This document shows, piece by piece, positions 44,001-54,659 of a DNA stretch of 64,000 bases. The stretch is from Glaciozyma antarctica PI12. Taxonomy: Eukaryota; Basidiomycota; Microbotryomycetes; Kriegeriales; Camptobasidiaceae. Below the pieces are notes generated by a model. The model searched no databases. It saw only the letters and a program-made list of their open reading frames with translations, and was not told the DNA's origin. The first letter of the stretch is position 1. Every line of letters begins with the position of its first letter. The position numbers and the translations under genes are program-made. The stretch lies in contig KZ627157.1 in the NCBI GenBank assembly GCA_002917775.1, forward strand, positions 842,365 through 906,364, given 5' to 3'.

Positions 44001-46440
44001 GGAAGGACTCCCATGAGTTGCTCGAATGGGTGGAAGGGCGTGCCGAGATCGAAGTTGAACGTGTAGTCCTCGGCGTACTTGAGATCTGAGCGTGGCGAGA
44101 GAGTTAGTGCGGGATCGCACCCGAGTCAAGACGCCTGCTCACCAGAGATCTTGGGAGCGTAGTGGTAGTTGTAGAACCATCCCCAGGATGCAACGCCCGA
44201 GTAGTAGTAGTGAAGGACCCATTGAAGTCCTTCGATGTAGCGGTAGGCGAGGTTGTGGAGCGAGACTGAGTCGCTATAATCGAACTCGAGCTTCTCCTGC
44301 GTCCCACAACACATATCAGCACCATTCTACGGCCACTCAATCCCGACAAACTCACCTTGTAGTACTCCTTCTTCCACGCCGTCATCTTCTCCTCCAAAAC
44401 CTTCGCATGCGAATCCTCCCACTCCTCCTCGTCAAAGTCCTTCGCGACCTCCGCCTTCTCGTACTTCCTAATAACCCTGTTGATCGCATCCTTCCACTCG
44501 GCATCCTCTCCCTCTCCCTCCTCCCTCGCCAGCTCCATCATCTCCTCCTCGAACGAGAGGACGATCAAGTTACGTCCCGCCGCATCAAACTCGTCGTACG
44601 TCACACTGAGGTGCAGTTCGTCGGCAATGTCGACGAGGATACGGCGGTCGCGCGCGGGGAGAGTGGCGGGGAATTCGAGGCGAGCGTTGGGGGAGAGGGT
44701 GGCGAGGTTGTCGAGGACGAAAGCCTTGACGAGGAAGAAGAGCCGTCGTTGCTCCTTGGTAAGCACTGAGGTCGTGTAGGGTTAGCACGGGAGGTGAGAA
44801 AGGAAGGAGAGGACGCACCAAGCTTGCCGCGAGCTCGGGCTTTCTCCATGGCGTCGACGTGCTTCATCTGCTTGCCCTTGAACCAGTTCGAGTCGGCGAA
44901 CTCGTGCTCAAAGTGCTCCGTCTCAAATACTGTCAGCTCGTTCAAGACGAGCTGCAGTCGCTTGACGTTGAGGATTCCATGCTCGTTGAGGTAGCCGCCT
45001 GTCGTCGCGCGTTAGCTTCTCGCTCGTCGTCCTTCCTCCTCGAGCGCAGGACTCACCAGCAGCAGGCAGGATCCTCTTGTAAATCTCAAAGAGCCTCCCC
45101 AGCGCTCCCTCGTTGATGTGTAGGCCGGGTAGATGCGGCAAGAAGTCGTTTCCGACAAAGATGTTGAGGAGGATAAAGTCGTCGATGATGCGCTCGAGGT
45201 CGTACTCGAACGGGAGGGCGGGGATGGAGGTCTTGAGGGAGGAGAATTCGAGGTCAAGGTACTCGCGGAAAAGGGAGAGGTGCATGAGGAAGAAGTTCTG
45301 AGTCTCGAGACTGCGTTGGGGGGAGGTTAGCTCTCGTGATCCCTCCTACAGCAAAAACCGACGCGACGCACCCCTTGGGTTTCCCTCGTTTGGGACCAAA
45401 CGTCACTTCTTCGCGGAGGAGGCAGAAGTGCGGGTCGTGGCTCAGCAAGCCGAGCATGATGAGGTCGGCATCGAGGCCGTAGAGGCAGTGGCGGACGTTC
45501 GCGTCGTACCCCGGCTGCGCTTTTTTGAGTCGAATGTACTCCATAATCTTGTGTTCTCCTTCTCCAGGAACCTGCGAGCAGCGCGCCAAGGAGTCAGCTC
45601 GAGTCATCGGTGCCCCCGTAGAGCTCAACGCACCTCGTGTCCTGAGAGGACAATCTCGACGCCTCGCCAATCTGCGTCCTCCGATACCTTCTTCGCAATA
45701 AAGTACTTGAGTTGCTCGGACAATCGAGCCATGAAAGGCGTCCCTGCAGTCGCCTCTGGTTAGCTGTGCGCCCCTCCCTCCAGAACGGTGAACGCACCCG
45801 GTGTAATACAGTTGCTGTCGAACCCGTCTCCCTCTGGAATGTCCTCCCCCTTCCTTCGCGCCTTGTCCACCAGCTCCTTCATCTCGCGCGCGGTCCTGAA
45901 CCGCCTACTGCGCTGCTGGTTCATCTTGGCCCGCGGGGCCACGCCATCGACGGCGAGGAAGAAGAGCTTCTGCGGCTTGATGACGGAGAAGAGGTGGGAG
46001 ATGTAGGCAAACACTGCAAGAAAGATGGCCTCCTCCGTGATGCGGAACGAGGCGTCGTTGTCGTTTGGGTGCGAGCAATTGTGGATGATGCCGTTCATGT
46101 CGAGGTCTGCGTTGCGCCGAGGGGTCAGAAGCGTCGCCGCTGGTCCCAGTCAAGACTACGAACAGAGGGCATCGAATTCGGGAATGTGGTTCTCTTGAAT
46201 GAGTTGAGAGATGAGAGGATAGCGCTCCCTGTCGAGTGGCGGAGTTGGTTAGCTTGGTTCGTCTCGGCGAGTGGCGCAGAGGACGTACGACATGAATCGG
46301 AAGAACTGGCGGTCAGAAGGCATGGTCAGTGAGTATCCTCAGCGTGTACATGGGTCTGGCGGGGCCTACCTTGGGGATACCTGGAGTCGAGGCTGAGGTT
46401 AGCTGGGGGTGACGAGACTCGCTGAATCGAGCTCACCCAT
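41100..46440 (-). CDS. XRN1: 5'-3' exoribonuclease 1 (Xrn1/Kem1)
   Basis: Main cytoplasmic exonuclease degrading decapped mRNA. The start at 46440 is certain because [20 protein letters not shown] is the invariant Xrn1 N-terminus. It is built from exons of 4 nt (46440-46437), 11 nt (46380-46370) and 17 nt (46305-46289) before the first long one at 46228. The catalytic region follows: [82 protein letters not shown], with the acidic metal-binding residues. The Xrn1-specific part includes [29 protein letters not shown] and the SH3-like/KOW-like [20 protein letters not shown]. The C-terminus is a disordered RGG-rich tail ([20 protein letters not shown]). Frames are continuous throughout. Highly confident. 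Confidence 0.95.
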
Positions 46441-46700
46441 CGTGTTCTGCTGTCCCTGGTGTGTTTGTTACTGAGAATAGGAAAGCTTTCAATCTGTTTG
46501 AAAGAGGTGTTGACAACAAGAGAGTGGTAGGAGACCAATCCAGCTGGGGCAGGCCCGACGCCGCGACGCCAGACGCCGCGACGGCAGACTCGACTCCGCA
46601 CTTCGCCTCTCCGCTCTCTCCCTTCTCCCACAACTTAGACGACGACTTTCTCCCTTTCGATAGACTTGTACAGCCTGATCGCTTCCTTCTCCTCCAAGGT
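46441..46700. promoter_or_regulatory. Bidirectional promoter between XRN1 and LEU5
   Basis: 260 nt between divergent start codons, with one CCAAT at 46535-46539 in plus orientation. A GACGCC-rich microrepeat (GCCGCGACGCCAGACGCCGCG) is adjacent at 46559-46579. Confidence 0.45.
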
Positions 46701-48109
46701 ATGCCGCCGTCGCCTTCGCCCTCGACCTCCCAGCTTCCTCCTCCATCGGCTTCTTCCTCCGCCGACCACGCTTCCTCTCCTCGCAAAAAGCCTTCCCGCC
46801 TAGGCCCAGATCCAGATTCCCTCCGCTATGTTCTCACGAGTGGTCTCGCCGGTGGTATCGCAGGTAAGTTGAGGCGCGAGGGAGACGCCGGGAGGAACGA
46901 GCTGCTGAATGACAGTCGCTGACTTTGCTCTCCTTTCCCCCGCAGGCTGCGTGGCCAAGACCTCGGTAGCACCACTGGACCGCGTCAAGATCCTCTTCCA
47001 GACGCGGTCACCCGAGTACCAGCGGTACGCAGGTACGTCGTCCCTTCGCGCACACGACCATTGGTCACCCCACACTTTCCTTTGTTTGGTGCGACTGGAC
47101 TAGAACGAGGGAGCTGAATGGAGCTTCTTGCCGTGTGCAGGGACGTGGCTGGGAGTGTTTCGAGCTAGCAAGGACATATACGCCGAGACGGGCGTGCGCG
47201 GGTTGCTCCAAGGTCATTCGGCCACCATCCTGCGTATCTTCCCTTACGCGGCAATCAAGTTTATGAGCTACGAGAAGATTCACATGGTACGTGAGCGTCC
47301 TGCTGGAGCTCTGGGCACGCGAAGCTAACCTCCAACGCAGTTCCTGATGCCAACACCGGAAGCCGAAACCAGCGGGCGTCGTTTCGTCGCTGGCTCTGTA
47401 GCAGGTCCGCCCAGCGTCTACACAGTCCCTCGCTCGTCCCAGCTAACCCTCACCTCCTCCAGGCGTCATCTCCGCCCTCATCACCTACCCCCTCGAGCTC
47501 ATCCGCGTTCGCCTCGCGTTTGAACCTCACCACGCTCAAACCGACCGCTCCTCCCTCCTCCGCACGATCCGCCAAATCTACCTCGAACCTCCTCTCCCCC
47601 TCCGCAAACCCACCTCGAACCCCTTCCTCCGACCCCCCTCGCACACCTACCCAACCGCCACCTCCACTCCAACCCCTTCGCTCACGCACTTCTACCGCGG
47701 CGTCACCCCGACCATTATCGGTATAATCCCCTACGCCGGCACCTCTTTCCTCATCTGGGGCTTCCTCAAACACGACCTCATCCCCTCGTACCTCTCCCCC
47801 ACATTCCGGGACCACAACCGTGCTCTCCTCGACCTCGGCGCCGGAGGATTGGCAGGAGCGATCGGGCAGACGGCGGCGTACCCGCTTGATATCGTGCGGA
47901 GAAGGATGCAGGTTGGGCCAGCGATGGATCCGGGACGGAGGATCGGGTTCTGGGCGACCGCCAGAGGGGTTTATAGAGTTGGAGGGTGGAGAGGCTTCTT
48001 TGTCGGGTTGAGTATTGGGTACTTGAAGGTTGTGCCGATGAATGCGGTCAGCTTTGCGAGTTGGGTGGCGCTGAAGAAGGTATTCGGGTTGACGGGGGAG
48101 TCGCGGTAG
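46701..48109 (+). CDS. LEU5: Mitochondrial coenzyme A carrier (Leu5/SLC25A42 type)
   Basis: Inner-membrane carrier needed for CoA accumulation in the matrix. From the ATG at 46701 a Ser/Pro N-terminus leads to three carrier repeats. Each has its Px[DE]xx[KR] signature: [37 protein letters not shown] and [15 protein letters not shown]. Subfamily features are [65 protein letters not shown] and [21 protein letters not shown] Pro/Ser/Thr-rich insertion lies in the second matrix loop (around 47590-47690), longer than in yeast. Five exons, clean frames. Confident. Confidence 0.92.
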
Positions 48110-48314
48110 GCGCGAGGAGGGGGGAGGAGCGAAGAGCGAGGAGCGAGGAGGGCACGGGAGGAATGGAGGAGGGAGGAGGGAGGAAGCACTTGTATTCCTT
48201 ACACGTTAGTAACACGACAGCATCTCGTTCACCGGAGCCTCTCTTCCGCGAGCAGCCCAGGGCGTCCTATCGCAAACTTGTATCGAGTTGCGAGCTCCAA
48301 CATCCCGTCCGAAT

Positions 48315-51300
48315 CTAAAAAAACACCTCAACCACCACCGTTGTACTCAAGACCAACGCATACGCCCCAATCAAGCACGCCCCTAGCCTCTGGTTCATCC
48401 AGTACCCATTCAGCGGCACGGCAATCAACGTCGCGATGAGGATGAGGAGGAGTCCGATCCCCGAGACGATGAGGGTTCGTCCCATCTCGATGTGGTACGC
48501 CTCGCCGTTGTTGGAATAGATCATGTAGGATCCCGAGAGGCCTACGCCGAGGAGGATGTTGAGCATCGGTCCGCCGAAACAGGCTGCGATCGCCATCGAG
48601 GGGAATCCCATTCGCTGCGAGAGATTCGGATCAGTGGGGTGCTGGGAGAAGGGGGTTTGAGAGAACGAACGGCGACGGTTGCGTTGGCGACGAGGTCGCC
48701 GAGCGAGTTGCCCATGGCGAAGATGGTGAGGCCGAGAATGGCGTCCGATAATCCGAAAAATGTGGCCGAACATCTAGCGAACACGAGCTGATCAGCTCGA
48801 CGTCCACAAGAGCGAGAGCACAAGCAGAAAGGCGCACCTGTAGCACGCCAACGACCTCGTTCACGATCATCAAGATCCACACGGCCGCGACGAAGAAGCC
48901 GAGGAAGCACAAAACGATCCGTCCGGGGTGGCGATGATCCTCAAAGTGATAGTACGCGCTGCTGGCGAGAACGATGCCGAATCCCAGCGCCGCGAGAGGG
49001 TACCACCACACGAGGTCGTCCGCTACCAGAACCAGACCGTCAGCCCTCGCTCCTCATCCGAATCTGGAGAAGGAACGCACCGAGTAGCGCCGTCGTACAA
49101 AACACTGGCCCAAGAGTACACTGCACGACCGTCAACCACCTCGTCAAGACGTCCTCGTGCACCAGCACGATCGCCGGCGTCCCAGGTGGCGTTAGCCCCT
49201 CCTCGGAGGGCGTCGAGCTGTGCTCCTCCGACGAAGGAACTTTGTTGACCGTCCCGTTCTCGCTCGCGAAACTGAAGGCCTCCAGCCCGCGATCGAGGCT
49301 CTCGACGTCGAGAGGAGTAGCCCACATGGCTGGAGAGTCGAGTTCGGGATGAGGGAGGACGTGCGAGTGGAGTTCGTGCGCGACGGCGTTGCGAGCTTCG
49401 GCGCGCGTGAAGTGGTGATGCGGTTGCGAAGGGTCGCTCGTGTCGATGAGGATCGAATCGTTGTTCTGGTCGTGATACGAATCGTCGTCCTCGTACTTGG
49501 GCCGCTTGGCGAACCGCTCCTTCTCCTCGACCGAGACGCAGTCGGCTTCTTCGGTGTCGACGACGGGGAGGGTGAGGTTGAGGACGAGGATGGCGGGTAC
49601 GCAGAGGATCGCGGTCGCTTTGCCGAGGTACGACTTGTCGCCAAAGTCTTGGAGGGAGGGGAAGAGGGCGAGGAAGACGGCTCGACTGACGTGGTAGCCA
49701 TGGTGGTTGCTGAGGGAGAAATAGCAGGGTTGCGGAGAAGGAGGAGAAGGAGCGTCGTGAACAGTGGTCTGGTCGCCTGCCGCCGAAGTGAGGAGGATCG
49801 ACGGGATGCGCCTGATGGCCTTCCCCGACGAGGTCGTCGAGCCGGCCGAGGTTCTTCGGGCCAGAACGACTGGCGACTGGCGTCCTGAGTGCTCTCGTTG
49901 AAGCCGCGTTCGACTTGCATCTCGGCATCTCGATCTTGAGCCCCGCTCCTGCGCGCGCGTCCTGCCAGGGATTCTCGGCTCCAGGCGAAAGGTCGATCAA
50001 CGTATCCTCCGCGTCCGCCTCGCTCCCCTCCTCACTCCCCTCTTCCCAATGCTCCGCGTTCCCGTCGTCACTTCGTGCCATCCTCCGGTCCGGCGTCCAG
50101 CTTGGCCGTCGTAGGTCCTGCAAGCTCTTGGACGGATCGCTAATAACCTCGCCATTCACCGTGAACTCGGGTCGTTCGGCGCCCGTATGGCTGGCAGAGC
50201 GTCCTGGTCGTCCTTGCGCTTTCAGTCCGTTCGCTCCTCGATCAAAGATCCCGGCTTCGGAGCCTACGAGGCTGGCATGGGTGTGCTCCTCGCCTGCTCC
50301 GCCAAAAACGGCGAGCGTCCGCGCGTTCGAGTCGGCGCGAAGAGAGTTGACGACGTCGCGGAATTCGATGGCGCCGAGGAGGGAAGGGCGGACGGTTGAA
50401 CGGCTTTTGGGGCGACGAACGGTGGGGGAGTGGATGGTGGTTGAGCCGGAGCGGGTGCGGGTGAGAGTGACGGAGGCGCCGCGCTCTGCTTGGTTGACGA
50501 ATGTTTCTTGATCGAGAACGTTGTGCTGGTGGGGGTGGAGAGATCCGGAGGGACTGGGGGAAGGGAGGGAGTAGGCGGTGACGGGACTGGCGACTCCAGA
50601 GTTGCTTCGCGTGCTTTGTGGCCGAGGTGTTAATGGTGCTGGAAAACGCATTACCAAGAATCAGCAACTGAAGCGGGCGCGATAAGACGAGGAAAACTCA
50701 CGCTCGTCGCGGTATTCTCCCGTCTCCACCGCGTACTCGTTCCTCGCCTCCCGAATCCGCTCCTCCCTCCGCTCCTTGCGCGCCATCCACCAGCTCCCAG
50801 CCGCGACGACCATGACATACGTCAGGTACAAGCCGACCATTGCGATCGCCTCCCATCCGTGGATATGGCTGTCCCAGAGGATCGCGAGCGTGAACGAAAC
50901 GGCGACGGTGAAGAAGCCGACATCTCGCAGGAAGGTATGGTGGGCGACGCGAAAGGGTTGGATGAGGCACATTGTTCCGCTACAAAAGCATCGTCAGGAG
51001 CTGGGCGAGGGCGAGGAAGGGGGAGCGTACGCAACGACGGAAACGATGAATGAAGCAGCTCCTAGTAGCTCTCCGATCGCCAGTGCGCCCGAATTCGTGC
51101 GTAGCGCCGCAAAAGTCGAGAAGACGTCTGGTGAGCCATTCGAGAAGGCGAGGAAAGTAACGCCAGCCTGCGAGGACGAGTTAGCTTCGAATCCTCGGAC
51201 GCGAATGCTGCACTGGCGCTCTCAGCAGTCCCTCCCGCACACTATCGCCCCTCTCTCATCCACACCTCGTTTGAACCGAACCTCCTCCTGACTTACCACG

Positions 51301-51779
51301 CTCTCGCTCAGTCCCAATCTCCCCGCAATCGTGTTGAGATTCGGACAGAAGAAGTCCGAGGCGGTGATCCTGCAAGCCGTTCAGCACAGGCTCTTGCGCC
51401 CCAGCCTGGAAGCGATCTACTCACCCAACGAAAGCAAAGAGGAAGACGAGCCACACGATCATCGCAGCGAAGACGAACGGCCTAGATGCGGGAGACGCAT
51501 TGTAGTAGATCTCCTGGTACGCAATCAGAGACCCCGCCTAGCACACAACAGGATCAGCTTCCTTCTGCCCTTTGGCTGCGCGAACTAACTAACCTCCTCC
51601 CCAGGCAGAGGGTTCGAGACCTCGAACGTAGCCGAGCGCTTGACAAGGTGGGACAGCTGCGACGAGCTCCGTAACGGCGCGGCAGCTTTGTAGCAGATGA
51701 CGTGCAGTACTAGGACGGAAGCGACGACGAGCCAGAGGCGTTGGAGAGGTCGCGAGGAGGGGGAGGAGGCGACCTTCAT
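48315..51779 (-). CDS. Ca2+/cation exchanger (CaCA superfamily, Ecm27/YDL206W-like)
   Basis: Multi-spanning antiporter of the Na+/Ca2+ exchanger fold, probably in vacuolar or other internal membranes. From the ATG at 51779 (MKVASSPSSRPLQRLWLVV, a signal anchor) come FVFAAMIVWLVFLFAFVGIT, ASDFFCPNLNTIAGRLGLSE and the alpha-1 repeat SVAGVTFLAFSNGSPDVFST. A five-helix half ends near WWMARKERREE. A long acidic cytosolic loop (about 50650-49500) includes WEEGSEEGSEADAEDTLIDL. The second half has FPSLQDFGDKSYLGK, WWYPLAALGFGIVLASSAYY and the alpha-2 repeat LGLTIFAMGNSLGDLVANAT, ending VVVEVFF. Inside the loop, near 49880-49920, the frame changes without a clear intron; a CGCCAGT duplication sits there. 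Substrate ions are inferred from the family. Confidence 0.85.
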
Positions 51780-52587
51780 GCCGGCTGGTCCTGGCGTTGG
51801 CGTTTCGAAGAGCTTCTGGTGAGCGGGCGATTGGGGTGCGGCGGAGGGAGGTGATGTGGGGTGTCCTGGAGCGTAGAGTGGGTCGGTACGAGAGTGGTGG
51901 CGAGTGGGAGGTGGTGAAGGAGCCGCGCTGGCTCTGACGGCCGACAGCGCGACAGCGTGTACTCGAAACTCGCGTGTAGCTGATCTTCCTCCTCCACTCG
52001 TCTCCGACGACTGGACTCTCGCTCTGCAGCCCTCCAGCCTCTCCAGAACAGCGTCTCATAGCGGTAGCCGAATCACCAAGCCGTTTCGTCGACCTCTCGC
52101 TCTCGCAACTTCGTTGCACGGACAACTGGAATCGCACCAATCGAGGTCCTGCGCAGACTGGGATGGATACCGACAAGATACCCATGCATTCGTGGGAGCG
52201 GCTTTGCGGTGTACTTTGGCTCGATGGACAGGAGGAGGGAGATGGGCTTGACGGGACTGGCTCTTCAGGCCTTCAGGTCGAGAGTGCAAGGACCGCTTTT
52301 GAATGAACGTACGAGTGGTCCGACGAGCTCCCAGAGTACCTCCCGGCATTCACACCATACCTGCGGAGGTGGAGACCCCGGTGTCGGTGCAGCAGACCTC
52401 TCCCGCTGCTCACCCCGCTGCTTTTCGTCGTTTCTCTGCGTGGACAAGTCGTGTCTTACTCGTTAACCTGCTCCCTATGGCTTTGCTATCTCTCACGACG
52501 ACGAGATTGAACGATCTGCTGCTTCCAAACAACGTTGCGCTCGGCTCGAACTTTGCAGTCTACCACCTTTGCCCCTCTGCTTCATCC
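51780..52587. other. Intergenic: exchanger promoter and amidohydrolase 3' flank
   Basis: 808 nt. No open frame in it has recognisable features on either strand, and no regulatory site could be named. Confidence 0.45.
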
Positions 52588-54210
52588 CTACAACGCCAAA
52601 TGCGTCCACCTCCCGCCCAACATTGTCCCCTTAATCCCCATCGCTCGCAACTGCTTCGCATCGGCAAAGAGGGGATCTCGATCGAGGACGACGAGGTCAG
52701 CTCGATCCCCGACAGCGAGGCCAACGCGACCGTTCGAGGTCGAAGCAGCCCATGCGACCTCGTTGGAGATGCACTGCTCCAGGTGCCATCCCGGTTTGTC
52801 CTCGTTGCCTGCGCTGGTGCGGCTGATGGCGACAGCGAGGGCGTCCCAGCTGCGAACGGTCGTCAGCGGAGGTTTCGCGAAGGAAGGAGAGAGGGAACTC
52901 ACGGGTCGAGAGGTGCGACGGGTGCGTCGGAACCCATGCGAAGTTCGACTCCTGCTTCGACGAGCGAGCGGAATGGGAAGCTTCGCTCGGTCCGTCCGGG
53001 CCAGAATTGGTCGCAGAGCTCCTTGTCGTCGATCATGTGGACGGGTTGGACGGAGGCGACGAGTCCAAGCTTCTTGAAGAGGGGAATGTCGGCAAAATCG
53101 AGGAGTTGGGCGTGCTCAATCGTCGAGCCGGAGAGGGGAGGGGAAGGGAGGGAGGCGAGGGTTTCGAGCGTGAGCGAAGCGGCTTTGTCGCCTATGGCGT
53201 GGACGGCGAGCTGGAACCCTCCGTCGATCGCCTTCTTGAGCATCTCCCGCAGCGTCGGTACCTCGTAGGCAAAGAGACCAAAGTTGGTCGGGTCGTTGGG
53301 GTACGCGTGATGGCAGCAGGCGGTTTGAGACCCGAGCGATCCGTCGGTAATGATCTTGTAGGGACCGACGGTGACGAGGCCTTTCGTGTTGGGAACGACG
53401 TCGCCTGAGTGCAGCCCGAGAGTTGTGGCGTCGAAGAGATGGGGATCGTACATCCCACAGCGAACGCGAAGGCTCGTCGCTCCCTTCTGCACTCGACGAG
53501 TCCAGTTCGGAATGTTGTGCGCCATATCCAAATCCACGATCTCGGTCACGCCAATCTTTCTGCAGAGGGGAAGACAGTCAGCTCGGAAGTGAGCGAGGAA
53601 AGTGAAAGGCATACGCTGCGGCTCGAGCTGCTTCCTCCATGAGCTGGTCGAGAAGGTCGTCTGGGAGCTCGCCAATAATGACAGACGCTGCAAAGCATTC
53701 TGCCTCGAGGAGGATCCCCGAATGGCCCTCGGGATCGTGGCCGAGCTTCTTGAGAGCGGTCGAGTTGGCGACGAGGGAGTGGAATCCAGCAAAAAAGAGG
53801 ACGAAGGGTCGCGAGTCAAGCGAATCCAGAGTCGTGCGATTCATGGAGTCGAGATCCTTCCACTCGCCTACGCGCATCCGCTGGCCGACGAGGTAGGGCT
53901 CATCGTGAGGGAGCGCAAGCCAGTCTCGCGTTCGAGCGAGAACTTGAGCGGCCGACGTGCACTCCACGAGGTCGAGCCGTTGCGAGGCAAGCGTCCACAT
54001 GGAAAAGTGGACATGGTTGTCGACGAGGGAGGGCGCGAGGAAGTCTCTGCCTTGGAGGTCGTAGGTGGACGAGGAGTCGGGGCTGGGAGCGCTGAGCTTG
54101 GCCGAGCGGTCGATGGAGGAGATAAGGCCGCTCGGGCTGTCGACGACGACGGTGTATGTGTGGTGCGAGGGCTGTCCAACTAGGCGGGCGTTGAGGAATG
54201 TGAACGACAT
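52588..54210 (-). CDS. Amidohydrolase family 3 enzyme (YtcJ-like)
   Basis: Metal-dependent hydrolase of the amidohydrolase-3 group; such enzymes hydrolyse N-formyl, N-acyl or cyclic amide bonds and the substrate here is unknown. The ATG at 54210 starts MSFTFLNARLVGQPSHHTYT. Motifs in order: LAPSLVDNHVHFSMW (HxH metal ligands), KIGVTEIVDLDMAHNIPNW, ITDGSLGSQTACCHHAYP (family-3 DGSLGS), QLAVHAIGDKA, STIEHAQLLDFADIP, VELRMGSDAPVAPLDP (active-site Asp) and the C-terminal GRVGLAVGDRADLVVLDRDP with MLGGRWTHLAL. Three exons, about 500 residues, complete, no frame problem. Divergently paired with an allantoate-permease-family transporter, which suggests the transporter brings in its substrate. Family call firm, role inferred. 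Confidence 0.9.
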
Positions 54211-54659
54211 CGTGGAAGAGCCTAGTGAGCGGTGTCGACGTGTCCGAGGAGGGTCTCGCGTTCAGAGCAGAGGTAGAGGACTCGGGGAACGCCCTGGCGC
54301 CTGGCTGCGTTCCCGCAAGCTGCTGTACCGCTTGCTATCCTAAGGCAGACCTTGGTACATCCGCATCCGACGAGAGAGGGAACTTCCGCAACTCAGCCAA
54401 TCAGCAGCTCAGATTCGTTCTGACCAGGTTGATCCTTTTCCAGTCCAGGCTCACCCTCTCTCGCCCACTGGCACGCCTGGCGGAAGTAGCCTTTGCTTCC
54501 GTTCTCTCCGCGCCTCCTCTCCCTGCGCTTCCGCAATCAGGGCGTCCCCCGGCTTCTTGAGCGATGATACCAGCTCTCTTCTCCTTCAATCCCCCGCCTC
54601 TCCGCTCCACCTAAGCCTCTTTCTTATCTTTGCGCTTGCGCACTCCAGCAAAGCACAAC
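54211..54659. promoter_or_regulatory. Bidirectional promoter: amidohydrolase and transporter, with CCAAT and GATA-type sites
   Basis: 449 nt between divergent ATGs. CCAAT at 54397-54401 lies near the middle. TTATCT at 54624-54629 (AGATAA on the other strand) fits the HGATAR site of nitrogen-regulatory GATA factors, though it sits close to the transporter ATG. Shared control is inferred. Confidence 0.5.

Noticed and set aside
49023-50657. A single 544-codon frame in the exchanger gene as a separate protein
   Set aside because: Its first half is the acidic loop of the exchanger, and its second half lies in the wrong frame relative to the conserved FPSLQDFGDKSYLGK segment; it is part of one gene with a frame change.
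54624-54629. The AGATAA site as a proven nitrogen-regulation element
   Set aside because: A single hexamer about 30 nt before the ATG is expected by chance and may lie in the leader; kept only as a weak hint.
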